Assembly (NCBI RefSeq): GCF_016899425.1
Contig: NZ_CP045994.1
Location: 930,001 to 994,000 of the forward strand
Direction of reading: 5' to 3'
Source: Burkholderia sp. MS389
GTDB taxonomy: Bacteria > Pseudomonadota > Gammaproteobacteria > Burkholderiales > Burkholderiaceae
Length of the DNA: 64,000 nucleotides
Position 1 is the stretch's first letter; the number at the start of each line of letters is the position of its first letter. Both the position numbers and the translations under genes were made by a program. Below the pieces are notes generated by a model. That model ran no database searches, was not told the origin of the DNA, and was given only the letters and a program-made list of their open reading frames with translations. Below, piece by piece: positions 1-8,501 of the stretch.

Positions 1-854
1 CGCGGCTGTATCCGATCACCCACGTCGTCTCCAAGCAACTGCTGCCGGTGTACGACAAGCCGATGATCTACTATCCGCTGTCGACGCTGATGGTCGCCGG
101 CATCCGCGATGTCCTGATCATCTCGACGCCGCAGGACACGCCGCGCTTCGAGTCGATGCTCGGCGACGGCAGCCAGTGGGGGATGAACATCCAGTACGCG
201 GTGCAGCCTTCGCCCGACGGTCTCGCGCAAGCATTCATCATCGGCAAGGAATTCGTCGGCAACGATCCGTCGGCGCTGATATTGGGTGACAACATTTTCT
301 ATGGGCACGACCTGGCGGGACAACTCGAACGGGCGGATGCACGAGAGTCGGGAGCAACTGTATTCGCTTATCACGTGCATGACCCCGAGCGATATGGCGT
401 CGTCGAGTTCGACAAATCGTTTCGGGCGATTTCTATCGAGGAGAAGCCAACACAGCCGCGCTCAAACTATGCAGTGACGGGATTGTACTTCTACGACAAT
501 CGAGTCTGCGACATTGCAGCGGACATCAAACCGTCTGCGCGTGGTGAGTTGGAGATCACCGATGTCAATTCGCGCTATCTTCAAGACGGTGTGTTGAACG
601 TCGAAATCATGGGGCGTGGTTACGCGTGGCTCGATACGGGAACCCATGATTCATTGATCGAGGCAGCGAGCTTTATTGCGACGCTGCAGAAGCGACAAGG
701 TTTGGTAGTGGCATGTCCGGAGGAAATTGCATATCGGAAGCATTGGATCGATGGGGAGCAACTGTCTAGGCTTGCACAGCCGCTTGCCAAAAATGGTTAC
801 GGCCAATACCTCAAGAACATTCTCACGGATCAGGTTGCATGGGCATCGAAGTAA
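1..854 (+). CDS. rmlA: Glucose-1-phosphate thymidylyltransferase (5' end cut by window)
   Basis: Catalyses dTTP + glucose-1-phosphate to dTDP-glucose, the first step of cytoplasmic dTDP-L-rhamnose synthesis. The reading frame is open from base 3, so the true start lies upstream; 283 residues are visible. Recognisable family stretches are [20 protein letters not shown] near the visible N-terminus, [13 protein letters not shown], and the sugar-binding region [20 protein letters not shown] followed by TGLYFYDN. The C-terminal [13 protein letters not shown] is also typical. It overlaps rmlC by 16 bp, so the two are translationally linked. The upstream partner rmlB is expected just outside the window. 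Strong family match. Confidence 0.96.
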   Translation, partial: RLYPITHVVSKQLLPVYDKPMIYYPLSTLMVAGIRDVLIISTPQDTPRFESMLGDGSQWGMNIQYAVQPSPDGLAQAFIIGKEFVGNDPSALILGDNIFYGHDLAGQLERADARESGATVFAYHVHDPERYGVVEFDKSFRAISIEEKPTQPRSNYAVTGLYFYDNRVCDIAADIKPSARGELEITDVNSRYLQDGVLNVEIMGRGYAWLDTGTHDSLIEAASFIATLQKRQGLVVACPEEIAYRKHWIDGEQLSRLAQPLAKNGYGQYLKNILTDQVAWASK

Positions 855-1390
855 AGGCGACAGCGATTCCAGACGTCAAATTGATCGTTCCCCGTGTATT
901 CGGGGACGCGCGCGGATTTTTCCTTGAGAGCTTTAATGCGCGTGAATTCTCCGAGAAGCTCGGTGTCGATGCACCGTTCGTTCAGGACAATCACTCGCGC
1001 TCGACCAAGGGAGTGCTGCGTGGTCTGCACTATCAAATTCAGCATCCACAGGGCAAGCTCGTGCGGGTTGTGAATGGGGAAGTGTTCGATGTTGCTGTAG
1101 ACATTAGGAAAAGTTCACCCACCTTCGGAAAATGGGTGGGGGCGGTCCTGAGTGCATCGAATTTTCACCAATTTTGGATTCCGCCCGGTTTTGCACACGG
1201 ATTTGTTGTGTTATCAGAAACGGCGGATTTTCAGTACAAGACCACGGATTACTGGTACCCGGAGCATGAGCGGAGCATTGCGTGGAATGATCCGGAAATC
1301 GGCATTGAGTGGCCCATCGATTTTCAGCCAACGCTGGCGGCGAAAGATGTGGCAGGTCAGCGTCTGAGCGAAGCGGATGTCTTCGCGTGA
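839..1390 (+). CDS. rmlC: dTDP-4-dehydrorhamnose 3,5-epimerase
   Basis: Epimerises C3 and C5 of dTDP-4-keto-6-deoxyglucose in the rhamnose pathway. The 183-residue length is normal for RmlC. Visible family motifs are [31 protein letters not shown] (catalytic His region), [12 protein letters not shown] and [15 protein letters not shown]. The ATG at 839 sits inside the end of rmlA; the stop overlaps the probable start zone of rmlD. Part of the operon rmlA-rmlC-rmlD. Confidence 0.97.
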   Translation: MGIEVKATAIPDVKLIVPRVFGDARGFFLESFNAREFSEKLGVDAPFVQDNHSRSTKGVLRGLHYQIQHPQGKLVRVVNGEVFDVAVDIRKSSPTFGKWVGAVLSASNFHQFWIPPGFAHGFVVLSETADFQYKTTDYWYPEHERSIAWNDPEIGIEWPIDFQPTLAAKDVAGQRLSEADVFA

Positions 1391-1398
1391 GGGGTACT

Positions 1399-2280
1399 GT
1401 GGATAGGCCGACGATTGTTGTCACAGGCGTGAGCGGCCAGGTTGGCTTCGAACTTCAGCGCACGCTTCAATGCCTAGGGCGTGTCGTGTCTTGCGATCGC
1501 GCTGCTCTAGACCTGTCTGATCTGGCGCGTGTGCGTGAATTCATTCGCACAACGGCACCATCGATCATTGTCAACCCAGCTGCTTATACAGCGGTGGATC
1601 GCGCCGAGACCGATGAAGTGATGGCCATGCGGATCAACGCGGAGTTACCTGCTACTCTCGCTCAAGAGGCGGCGGCGCTGGGTGCAGTGCTTGTGCATTA
1701 TTCAACCGACTATGTGTTCGACGGGCAGAAGTCCGGTCCGTATGTTGAAGATGATCAGCCGAACCCGCAAAACATATACGGAAAGAGCAAGCTCGCCGGA
1801 GAGTTGAGTGTTGCCGCAGCAGGTTGTGCACACCTGATCTTGCGTACGAGCTGGGTTTATGGACGGCGGGGAAAGAATTTTCTGCGAACGATGCAGCGAC
1901 TTGCAACCGAACGTCGAGAGTTGAAGGTGGTTGCCGATCAGATTGGCGCGCCGACGTGGTCTCGGACAATCGCGGAGGCGACCGCGCAGATCCTTTCACA
2001 AGGAATCGCTGCAAATCGCTCGGAATGGTGGCGGGAGCGCTCTGGTGTCTACCATCTTACAGCCGCAGGCGAGACATCATGGTGCGGCTTTGCGAAGTCC
2101 ATTCTTGAACGCGATGGCCATCATGCCGATACGGTGGTGGTGCCGATCACGTCAAGTGAGTATCCGACACCTGCTGCGCGACCTTCCAATTCGCGGATGA
2201 GTATCGACAAAATATCCAAGATATTCGGTCTGCACATGCCCGCGTGGGACGAGGCGCTGGGCCTGTGTCTTGGTGATTGA
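1399..2280 (+). CDS. rmlD: dTDP-4-dehydrorhamnose reductase
   Basis: Final step of dTDP-L-rhamnose synthesis: NAD(P)H-dependent reduction of dTDP-4-keto-rhamnose. An extended SDR with N-terminal VTGVSGQVGFEL, STDYVFDG, and the catalytic Tyr/Lys in NIYGKSKLAGE. The frame is open to 1309, but that extension overlaps rmlC and is not RmlD-like. GTG at 1399, a few bases after a GAGGGG, gives 293 residues beginning VDRPTIVVTG; GTG at 1387 is the alternative. Only the start is uncertain. Confidence 0.94.
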   Translation: MDRPTIVVTGVSGQVGFELQRTLQCLGRVVSCDRAALDLSDLARVREFIRTTAPSIIVNPAAYTAVDRAETDEVMAMRINAELPATLAQEAAALGAVLVHYSTDYVFDGQKSGPYVEDDQPNPQNIYGKSKLAGELSVAAAGCAHLILRTSWVYGRRGKNFLRTMQRLATERRELKVVADQIGAPTWSRTIAEATAQILSQGIAANRSEWWRERSGVYHLTAAGETSWCGFAKSILERDGHHADTVVVPITSSEYPTPAARPSNSRMSIDKISKIFGLHMPAWDEALGLCLGD

Positions 2281-2284
2281 TCGA

Positions 2285-3193
2285 ATGAGCGAGCGTTCCG
2301 CGACATCCCAAAAAATCGGCATTGTCGTCGTGTTTTATCGACCCAACGCTGATTGCGTGCGTAACGCCAATCGACTTGCTGGTTTTGGCCATTGTGTTGT
2401 TGTAGATAATACAGAAAGCAGCGCCAACGCAGGCGGCGTTAGACTTGATCCGGCGATCGAGTACATCACAAATGGCCGAAATTTAGGGATCGCAACTGCA
2501 TTGAACCAAGGTGTCGAGCGACTGCTTGAGCACGGTTGCCGATGGGCTTTGCTGTTTGACCAAGACAGCGAGCCGACACCGGAGTTGCTTACCGGTTTGC
2601 CAAAGCGGATCGATGCGGCCGTTAGACGGAATCCACGCGTTGCGCTTGTCGGCCCCGCGTATGCAGATGCTAGGCTTGGCGGTGTCGCCCCATTCATTCA
2701 GTTTCGACATTTTTCACTCAAACGCATTCGACCGACATCGAATGAGCCGGTGTCTGTCGATTTTTTGATTACGTCAGGATCGTGCATCAATTTGTCGTTG
2801 TGGCGTGAAATTGGTCCGATGGACGATTCACTATTTATTGATTTTGTCGACCTTGAATGGTGCGTTCGTGCGCGTGCGCGTGGGTGCCTCATTCTAGGTA
2901 TACCGGACATCACGCTCATGCACGAATTGGGGGGCGAGCCTGTTAGGGTTCTTGGTCGACTCTATCCGAGTCATAGCGCGCTACGCCACTACTACTTGTT
3001 TAGAAATGCTGTACTTCTAATCAAGCGAGACTATGTTCCGTTGAGTTGGAAGAGTACGGAACTAATTAAATTCCCGTTTAGGCTGGCCATCTATGGCGTA
3101 TTCATGACTCCCAGAATGGAGCATCTTCGCCTATCTTTGCTGGGCTTGTGGCATGGGCTGAAGGGGCGTAGCGGGAGGTTAGAGCGGCAATGA
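2285..3193 (+). CDS. GT2 glycosyltransferase, RfbF-like rhamnosyltransferase
   Basis: Predicted cytoplasmic GT2 enzyme adding a sugar, probably rhamnose, to a lipid-linked O-antigen. The GT-A fold starts at IGIVVVFYRPNADC, then CVVVDNT, NGRNLGIATALNQGV and the nucleotide/metal motif ALLFDQDSEPTPE. The pattern, especially LLFDQDS, is that of the RfbF-like rhamnosyltransferase subgroup. ATG at 2285 gives 302 residues; in-frame TTG/GTG codons just upstream lie inside rmlD. The position straight after rmlD supports rhamnose as donor, but acceptor and linkage cannot be read from sequence. Confidence 0.85.
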   Translation: MSERSATSQKIGIVVVFYRPNADCVRNANRLAGFGHCVVVDNTESSANAGGVRLDPAIEYITNGRNLGIATALNQGVERLLEHGCRWALLFDQDSEPTPELLTGLPKRIDAAVRRNPRVALVGPAYADARLGGVAPFIQFRHFSLKRIRPTSNEPVSVDFLITSGSCINLSLWREIGPMDDSLFIDFVDLEWCVRARARGCLILGIPDITLMHELGGEPVRVLGRLYPSHSALRHYYLFRNAVLLIKRDYVPLSWKSTELIKFPFRLAIYGVFMTPRMEHLRLSLLGLWHGLKGRSGRLERQ

Positions 3194-3223
3194 AGTATTA
3201 CACAGCGATTCTGATTTCGATTG

Positions 3224-4015
3224 ATGGTTCTTATGTTCAATAGTGCACTAATTGACTTGTGGCAGAGTCTGGCCTCTTGGAGGCTCTGGATGTTGTTGGG
3301 GTGGCTCGAAATTCGTCAGCGATATGCTCGCTCACGGGTGGGACCATTCTGGCTCACCATCAGTATGGGGGTGATGGTGGGCTCTCTGGGCGTCGTATAC
3401 GGCACGCTTTTCGGTCAAAAGATGAGCGACTATCTGCCCTTCCTTGCGACAAGCATTGTTATGTGGGGTTTTTTTTCGCAAGTCGTTCAAGAGGGAAGTC
3501 TATCGTACATCAACAGCGGCTCTTATATCCGCCAGACCCCAACTGCAAAACTCATTTTTGTATTGCAGGTCGTTTGGCGGAATCTGGTGGTTTTGACTCA
3601 CAACTTTGTCATCATCCTTGTCCTGCTTGTTGTTTTCGGCGTAAAGGACTGGGTATCGCTGATCTTTTTTGTACCCGCATTCGGCCTTTACGTTCTGAAC
3701 GCTGTTTGGATTGCAATGGTAGCCGGGCTTTTGTCGGCTCGATTTCGAGACCTGCCTCAGATCATCGGTGCTTTTCTGCAGGTGGCATTCTACGTGACGC
3801 CGATCATCTTCAAGCCGACTTCGTTAAATCGGTTCTCGTTCATCGTGGAGTGGAATCCTCTTGCATACATGATCGATATCGTTCGTGCACCGTTGATTGG
3901 TGAGATACCGGGAGCGACTACATGGATCGTCGTGGGCGGGATGGCTCTGGTGGGCTGGCCCCTCGCGTTGATGCTGACAGGGCGATATCTGAAGCGTATC
4001 CCGTACTGGATTTGA
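3224..4015 (+). CDS. wzm: O-polysaccharide ABC exporter permease
   Basis: Inner-membrane subunit of the ABC-2 type exporter that moves finished undecaprenyl-linked polysaccharide to the periplasm. Visible are IRQRYARSRVGPFWLTISMG and several hydrophobic spans (for example residues about 38-58, 66-86, 115-140, 145-170 and 235-255), as in Wzm/KpsM proteins of about 260 residues. The family-typical SGSYIRQTP is present. The ATG at 3224 is used; another ATG follows at 3233 and neither has a strong ribosome site. Followed after 10 bp by wzt. Confidence 0.92.
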   Translation: MVLMFNSALIDLWQSLASWRLWMLLGWLEIRQRYARSRVGPFWLTISMGVMVGSLGVVYGTLFGQKMSDYLPFLATSIVMWGFFSQVVQEGSLSYINSGSYIRQTPTAKLIFVLQVVWRNLVVLTHNFVIILVLLVVFGVKDWVSLIFFVPAFGLYVLNAVWIAMVAGLLSARFRDLPQIIGAFLQVAFYVTPIIFKPTSLNRFSFIVEWNPLAYMIDIVRAPLIGEIPGATTWIVVGGMALVGWPLALMLTGRYLKRIPYWI

Positions 4016-4025
4016 GGGGCAGAAA

Positions 4026-4772
4026 GTGGCTTACATTGAACTAAAGAACGCGACACTTGACCTGCCTATCTACGATCTCCAAGGTCGGTCACTGAAGAAA
4101 AAGGTGATGCGAATGGGGCGACGGAATACTATTGCTGAGGACAACGATGGAGTAATCGTCGTTCGAGCCCTTGATAGCGTTTCGATGCGGTTCGAGAGCG
4201 GGGACCGAGTTGGGCTAATCGGTCATAACGGGGCAGGAAAATCGACTTTGTTGCGTACGATGGCCGGGATCTATACACCCACGTCGGGCGAAGTGCAGCG
4301 AAGCGGAAAGGTCGTGCCGCTGCTGGATATCAGCTTGGGAATGGATGAGAATTCCACTGGCCTCCAGAACATTCGTCTCCGGGGATTGCTGCTCGGTATG
4401 TCGGATACGGAAATCAAGGCAAAGCAAGAAGAAATTGCCGATTTCTGTGAGCTTGGCGACTACCTAGATTTACCGATTCGAACGTACTCGAGCGGGATGC
4501 GGGTTCGCCTCGCATTCGCAGTGTCTACGGCGGTTGATGCGGAAATCCTGTTGCTCGACGAAGTCATGGGGGTGGGGGATGCATCTTTTATGCAAAAGGC
4601 GAAGACTCGTCTACAAGACCTGCACGGTCGGGCCGAGATTGTAGTCCTCGCAATGCACTCGAATACCGAAATTCGTCGCGTGTGCAATAAGGTGTTATGG
4701 ATGGAAAGAGGCCGCGTCCATCGGTTCGGGGGCGTGGAGGAAGTGCTTCAAGAATATGAGGCGCAGGTCTGA
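4026..4772 (+). CDS. wzt: O-polysaccharide ABC exporter ATP-binding protein (short form)
   Basis: ATPase subunit partnering Wzm. Walker A is GHNGAGKST, the ABC signature is YSSGMRVRLAF and Walker B is ILLLDEVMGVGD. The 248-residue length covers only the nucleotide-binding domain. There is no C-terminal carbohydrate-binding domain of the type found in Wzt proteins that recognise a capped chain end. In known systems the short form goes with polymers lacking a terminal modification, such as Klebsiella D-galactan I. GTG start at 4026 behind a GGGGCAGAAA stretch. Confidence 0.93.
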   Translation: MAYIELKNATLDLPIYDLQGRSLKKKVMRMGRRNTIAEDNDGVIVVRALDSVSMRFESGDRVGLIGHNGAGKSTLLRTMAGIYTPTSGEVQRSGKVVPLLDISLGMDENSTGLQNIRLRGLLLGMSDTEIKAKQEEIADFCELGDYLDLPIRTYSSGMRVRLAFAVSTAVDAEILLLDEVMGVGDASFMQKAKTRLQDLHGRAEIVVLAMHSNTEIRRVCNKVLWMERGRVHRFGGVEEVLQEYEAQV

Positions 4773-4786
4773 GTTACCACGCATCG

Positions 4787-5578
4787 ATGTTGTTTGTGGA
4801 AGAGGGGACGCGGTCGAACGCGACGCGTCTCTCACGAAGAACCGGTAGGAGCATAGTCGGTAGTGCAAATATGACGATGATGTACTTCAATGACCACCAG
4901 CTTAGATTCATTCGTATTCCCAAGAATGCGTGCTCGACGGTCATTAATAGCCTGGGTTTCTCGAAAATTCAAGGAAGGAACCCGCATCACGTTGGCGAAT
5001 CGTTCGCCGGCGCTTCGCCGGACGCCCACGAGTGGCCGTGCCTTATTGTTCTGCGAGATCCTTTTGAGCGAGTTGTTTCCGCGTACTTAAACAAGTTTAC
5101 GGAAATCTTGCCGGACGAATTGTTTGTCCACGAACTCGTCGAATACATCTGGCGGGTGCAACGAGGGAAGGCACGACCATCGTCGACTTCATCGGTTACA
5201 TTTCGCGAATTTGTAACGCATCTCTGTGCTTTTCCAGACGAACAACTCGACCCACATTGGCGCAGTCAGTCCGCGTTCTTGACCGAGCAGCCGACGATCT
5301 GGCTCTGGATGGAAACACTGCAGGAGCAATGGAGTGGCCATCCGCGGTTGCGAGAGATCGAACTCAAAACTTACGCCCCACACGCGACTAGGTCAGACAT
5401 AAGCATTGGCAGCAACGTGCTAGACGTGAACGGTGAGGTGTTCCTCGGGTTCAAGGAAATTTGCGGACAGTTTCCGGCATCGTCACAGTTTCGCGACGCA
5501 GAGCTCGTTGGGCGTATTCGAGCCAGGTTCGCGGCTGACTATACGCTGATCGAGTCGATGTTTGGAACTTCCCAGTAA
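4787..5578 (+). CDS. Sulfotransferase-family protein
   Basis: Predicted PAPS-dependent sulfotransferase of the carbohydrate (Sulfotransfer_2) type. Visible are a 5'-phosphosulfate loop candidate, FIRIPKNACSTVINSL, and a 3'-phosphate motif candidate, VLRDPFERVVSAYLNKF. The 263-residue form starts at ATG 4787; ATG at 4871 (MTMMYFNDHQLRFIRIP, 235 residues) is a credible alternative because the first 28 residues look unconserved. Its place between wzt and sugar-transfer genes suggests it modifies the polysaccharide, but substrate and activity are inference. Confidence 0.7.
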   Translation: MLFVEEGTRSNATRLSRRTGRSIVGSANMTMMYFNDHQLRFIRIPKNACSTVINSLGFSKIQGRNPHHVGESFAGASPDAHEWPCLIVLRDPFERVVSAYLNKFTEILPDELFVHELVEYIWRVQRGKARPSSTSSVTFREFVTHLCAFPDEQLDPHWRSQSAFLTEQPTIWLWMETLQEQWSGHPRLREIELKTYAPHATRSDISIGSNVLDVNGEVFLGFKEICGQFPASSQFRDAELVGRIRARFAADYTLIESMFGTSQ

Positions 5579-5655
5579 AAGCAAGTGGTACCGGACTTCG
5601 TTCATGGCCACGCGGCGATGCACTGCAATATCGAAAATCTTGTGGATTTAGAAAG

Positions 5656-6576
5656 ATGAGAGCACTAATCACTGGGGGATTCGGTTTCATCGGTTCCCAT
5701 TTGACACGCCACCTTCTTGACAAGGGTTGGAACGTTACCGTTGTCGACTTGGAAGGTGCTACACCGTGTGTGGCGCTGCCGATGGATAAGTTGACTTTGA
5801 TCAACGGGCCCTACTACGCCCCGGAGGTGATTGCGCAATGCGGTGGAGAGATCGACGTGTGTTTTCATCTCGCATCTAGCGTTGGGCCCGCGCTGTCGAA
5901 CGAGAAGATCGTATTCGATATTGAGACGAATTTAATCGGAACTGTCTCGTTGCTTGATGCGCTCTCGCCGAAGCAAATTCGGCGATTTGTTTATATTTCA
6001 TCGGGAGGTACCGTCTATGGCACGGTGCCGAGTGTACCGATTTCGGAAAATCAACATGGCTTCCCGACGTGTTCATACGGAATTGTAAAAAAGGCGGTTG
6101 AGTATTATTTGCATCTTTATAGCAAAATTCACGGGATGCGCTACAACGTTATTCGCCTTGCAAATCCGTATGGGGTTGGCCAGCGCCTAAATTACAACCA
6201 AGGGGCAATTGCGAACTTTATTGGAAAAATCATCAATAACGTCCCCATCGAAATCTGGGGAGACGGATCTGTTGTTCGCGATTATATCTATATAGATGAT
6301 GTGGTGAGGGCCATCGTGGCTGCCGCAGAGAGCGACGCGGAAAATGAAATATTCAATATCGGCTCGGGCGTAGGTCTTTCCCTGAATCAAATAGTGAAAA
6401 TTCTTCGCGACGACTTTGGATTGCCGTTCGAGGTAAAATATCAGGCGTCGAGAAGTGTGGATGTTCCTGTTAATATCCTTGATATTGCAAAGGCAGTCAA
6501 TAGATTAAACTGGCGACCTGAAATTGATGTCAAGAGTGGCATTGAAGCCACTTTGACGTGGGCCCGTGGTCAGTGA
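5656..6576 (+). CDS. NAD-dependent sugar epimerase/dehydratase (extended SDR)
   Basis: Nucleotide-sugar short-chain dehydrogenase of 306 residues. The NAD-binding glycine motif is ITGGFGFIGSHLTRHLL at the N-terminus. The catalytic Ser/Thr region is YISSGGTVYG and the catalytic Tyr-x3-Lys is SYGIVKKAVEYY. RLANPYGVGQR and the C-terminal VDVPVNILDIAKA fit the UDP-glucose 4-epimerase-like branch. A UDP-Glc/UDP-Gal 4-epimerase would feed the UDP-galactose needed by glf at 8502, but a separate galE lies at 25724, so another substrate is possible. AT-rich codon use. Confidence 0.82.
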   Translation: MRALITGGFGFIGSHLTRHLLDKGWNVTVVDLEGATPCVALPMDKLTLINGPYYAPEVIAQCGGEIDVCFHLASSVGPALSNEKIVFDIETNLIGTVSLLDALSPKQIRRFVYISSGGTVYGTVPSVPISENQHGFPTCSYGIVKKAVEYYLHLYSKIHGMRYNVIRLANPYGVGQRLNYNQGAIANFIGKIINNVPIEIWGDGSVVRDYIYIDDVVRAIVAAAESDAENEIFNIGSGVGLSLNQIVKILRDDFGLPFEVKYQASRSVDVPVNILDIAKAVNRLNWRPEIDVKSGIEATLTWARGQ

Positions 6577-6643
6577 AAGTTATTGCCGCGTGCGAAAAAA
6601 AGCATCAAGAAATACTGGCCATGCTGAGTCAAGAGTTACTTCA

Positions 6644-8500
6644 ATGAAAATTTCTCTCTACATAAATTATTTCAACCCTGCTTACATGGTGAAGAGCAGG
6701 GTGATGAAGCCGATTCAGACTGGATGTGCGATATCAAAGCACGACTTGCCGACGCTCAAAGATAATGTCGGTGAAAATATTTCCGGGAAAAACGCGTCGT
6801 ATTGTGAATTGACGGGGCAATATTGGGTCTGGAAAAACGACAAAGAATCGGATTATGTTGGATTTGTTCATTATCGTCGTTTTTTTGATTTTTTCCCGGA
6901 GCGAATTGATCGAAATGTAGATTCAAGTGGGCTCGTCATTGAGGATCGTCTGTCCGCGGAAGTGCTCGCCAAATATGGTCTGACCGATCATGATATCGAG
7001 CGCTGCGTGGAGGATGTCGACATGATTTTGCCGGAGCCCTGGAATGTCGCGGGTTGCGGTGCTACAACAATTTACGATCAATATCGTGACGCCACATTTC
7101 ATCACATCAAAGATCTTGATCTTGCTGGTGAGATAATTTATGAAACATGCCCGGAGTACTACGGGCATTTCAAAAAAGTGATGAGCTCGGAATCGGGTTT
7201 ATTCACCAACATGTTCATTTTTAAGCGTGAAATATTTGAGGAATATTCCGCTTGGCTTTTCCCGTTGCTCGCCGAGCTAGACAAGCGTATCGATGTTTCA
7301 AACTATGGCCCCGCCGAGCGTCGCGTCATTGGGTATATCGCTGAACGCATGGTTGGCGTGTTCGTCTCGAAGAAATCGGCGGACGACAAGGATTTGAAGA
7401 TTAAGTACTTGCGCCGTGTATTTGTAAAAGATACGTCCCCGATCGCGTCATGTCCACCGTTGCCGGTTACCGATCTCAAGCCGGTATCGGTTGTTGCCGC
7501 TACGGATTCGCACTACGTTGCTCATATGGCTGCGCTCGTTGCTTCGGTTTTTTCTAACGCGGCACACGATAGGTTCATCGATTTTCTGATTCTTGATGGA
7601 GGGATGACCGAACTTGAGCGTCGAGGTCTTCGCGCGCTGGAACGATTGCATCCACATGCAAAGATTTCGTTTGTTGATATGTCAATGCAGTTTCTTGACA
7701 TCGATGCTCATATGTACTTCACGCGCGCCACGTTCTATCGGCTTGCGTTGCCTGAGATCGTCTACAACCGCAATAAGATCTTATTTCTCGATACCGATGC
7801 TGTAGTCATCGATGATGTCGCCAAGATTTTTGACACTGAGCTTGATGGCAAGTCAGCGGCCGCGGTAAAGGACGTCATCATGGCATCGTTTGTTGCGATG
7901 GGAGTTCGTTCAATGGCGGAGACAGGAGGCTATCCGACTGCGAAATACTTGTCCGACGTGGTCGGAATGAAGGAGCGGTATCGGGACTACTTTCAAGCAG
8001 GACTCATTTTGTTTAATCTCGAGAAGCTTCGAGAAAATCGGTTGTGTCAGAAAATGATTTCTGATCTTCGGCGTAATAGATATTGGTTTCTTGATCAAGA
8101 TATATTAAACAAATATCTTGTTGGTGATGTTCGGTTTCTGGATTTAACTTGGAATAGTGTGAGTTTGCCGCCGGGGCATGGAAATGCGCTGCCGGTCGAC
8201 ATCTACAACGCGTATCTCGAATCACGAAAGAATCCTTCCATGCTGCATTATGCAGGAGCGGTTAAGCCGTGGAACGATCCGGGTTCAGAGTTTGCGCAAT
8301 ATTATTGGTTTTATCTGAGAATGACGCTTTGGTATGAAGATCGCTTGCTAAAGCTAAGTTCCTCGGCGGCACCCTTGTCTTTGCGTAGTAATACCATGAA
8401 GCGACGGGTTGCTTCGGCAGTGTGGAGGCGATTGCCTGGTTTTATCCGCCGTGCAATCTTTCCGCTAGCCACGACATTGGATCAACGGTGGAAGAATTGA
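6644..8500 (+). CDS. WbbM-like bifunctional glycosyltransferase (DUF4422 + GT8)
   Basis: A 618-residue two-domain transferase. Residues about 1-260 form a DUF4422 domain with ELTGQYWVWKN and VGFVHYRRFFDFFPE. Residues about 290-570 are a GT8 domain with SVVAATDSHYVAHMAALVAS, FTRATFYRLALPE, the DxD motif ILFLDTDAVVID (about residue 381) and LHYAGAVKPW. In Klebsiella O2a, WbbM has this same order and similar size and makes the galactofuranose-galactopyranose repeat. The adjacent glf (1 bp gap) and short-form Wzt agree. The frame is open from GTG 6566, but ATG 6644 starts the conserved domain. A basic C-terminal tail may aid membrane association. Confidence 0.85.
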   Translation: MKISLYINYFNPAYMVKSRVMKPIQTGCAISKHDLPTLKDNVGENISGKNASYCELTGQYWVWKNDKESDYVGFVHYRRFFDFFPERIDRNVDSSGLVIEDRLSAEVLAKYGLTDHDIERCVEDVDMILPEPWNVAGCGATTIYDQYRDATFHHIKDLDLAGEIIYETCPEYYGHFKKVMSSESGLFTNMFIFKREIFEEYSAWLFPLLAELDKRIDVSNYGPAERRVIGYIAERMVGVFVSKKSADDKDLKIKYLRRVFVKDTSPIASCPPLPVTDLKPVSVVAATDSHYVAHMAALVASVFSNAAHDRFIDFLILDGGMTELERRGLRALERLHPHAKISFVDMSMQFLDIDAHMYFTRATFYRLALPEIVYNRNKILFLDTDAVVIDDVAKIFDTELDGKSAAAVKDVIMASFVAMGVRSMAETGGYPTAKYLSDVVGMKERYRDYFQAGLILFNLEKLRENRLCQKMISDLRRNRYWFLDQDILNKYLVGDVRFLDLTWNSVSLPPGHGNALPVDIYNAYLESRKNPSMLHYAGAVKPWNDPGSEFAQYYWFYLRMTLWYEDRLLKLSSSAAPLSLRSNTMKRRVASAVWRRLPGFIRRAIFPLATTLDQRWKN

Positions 8501-8501
8501 T

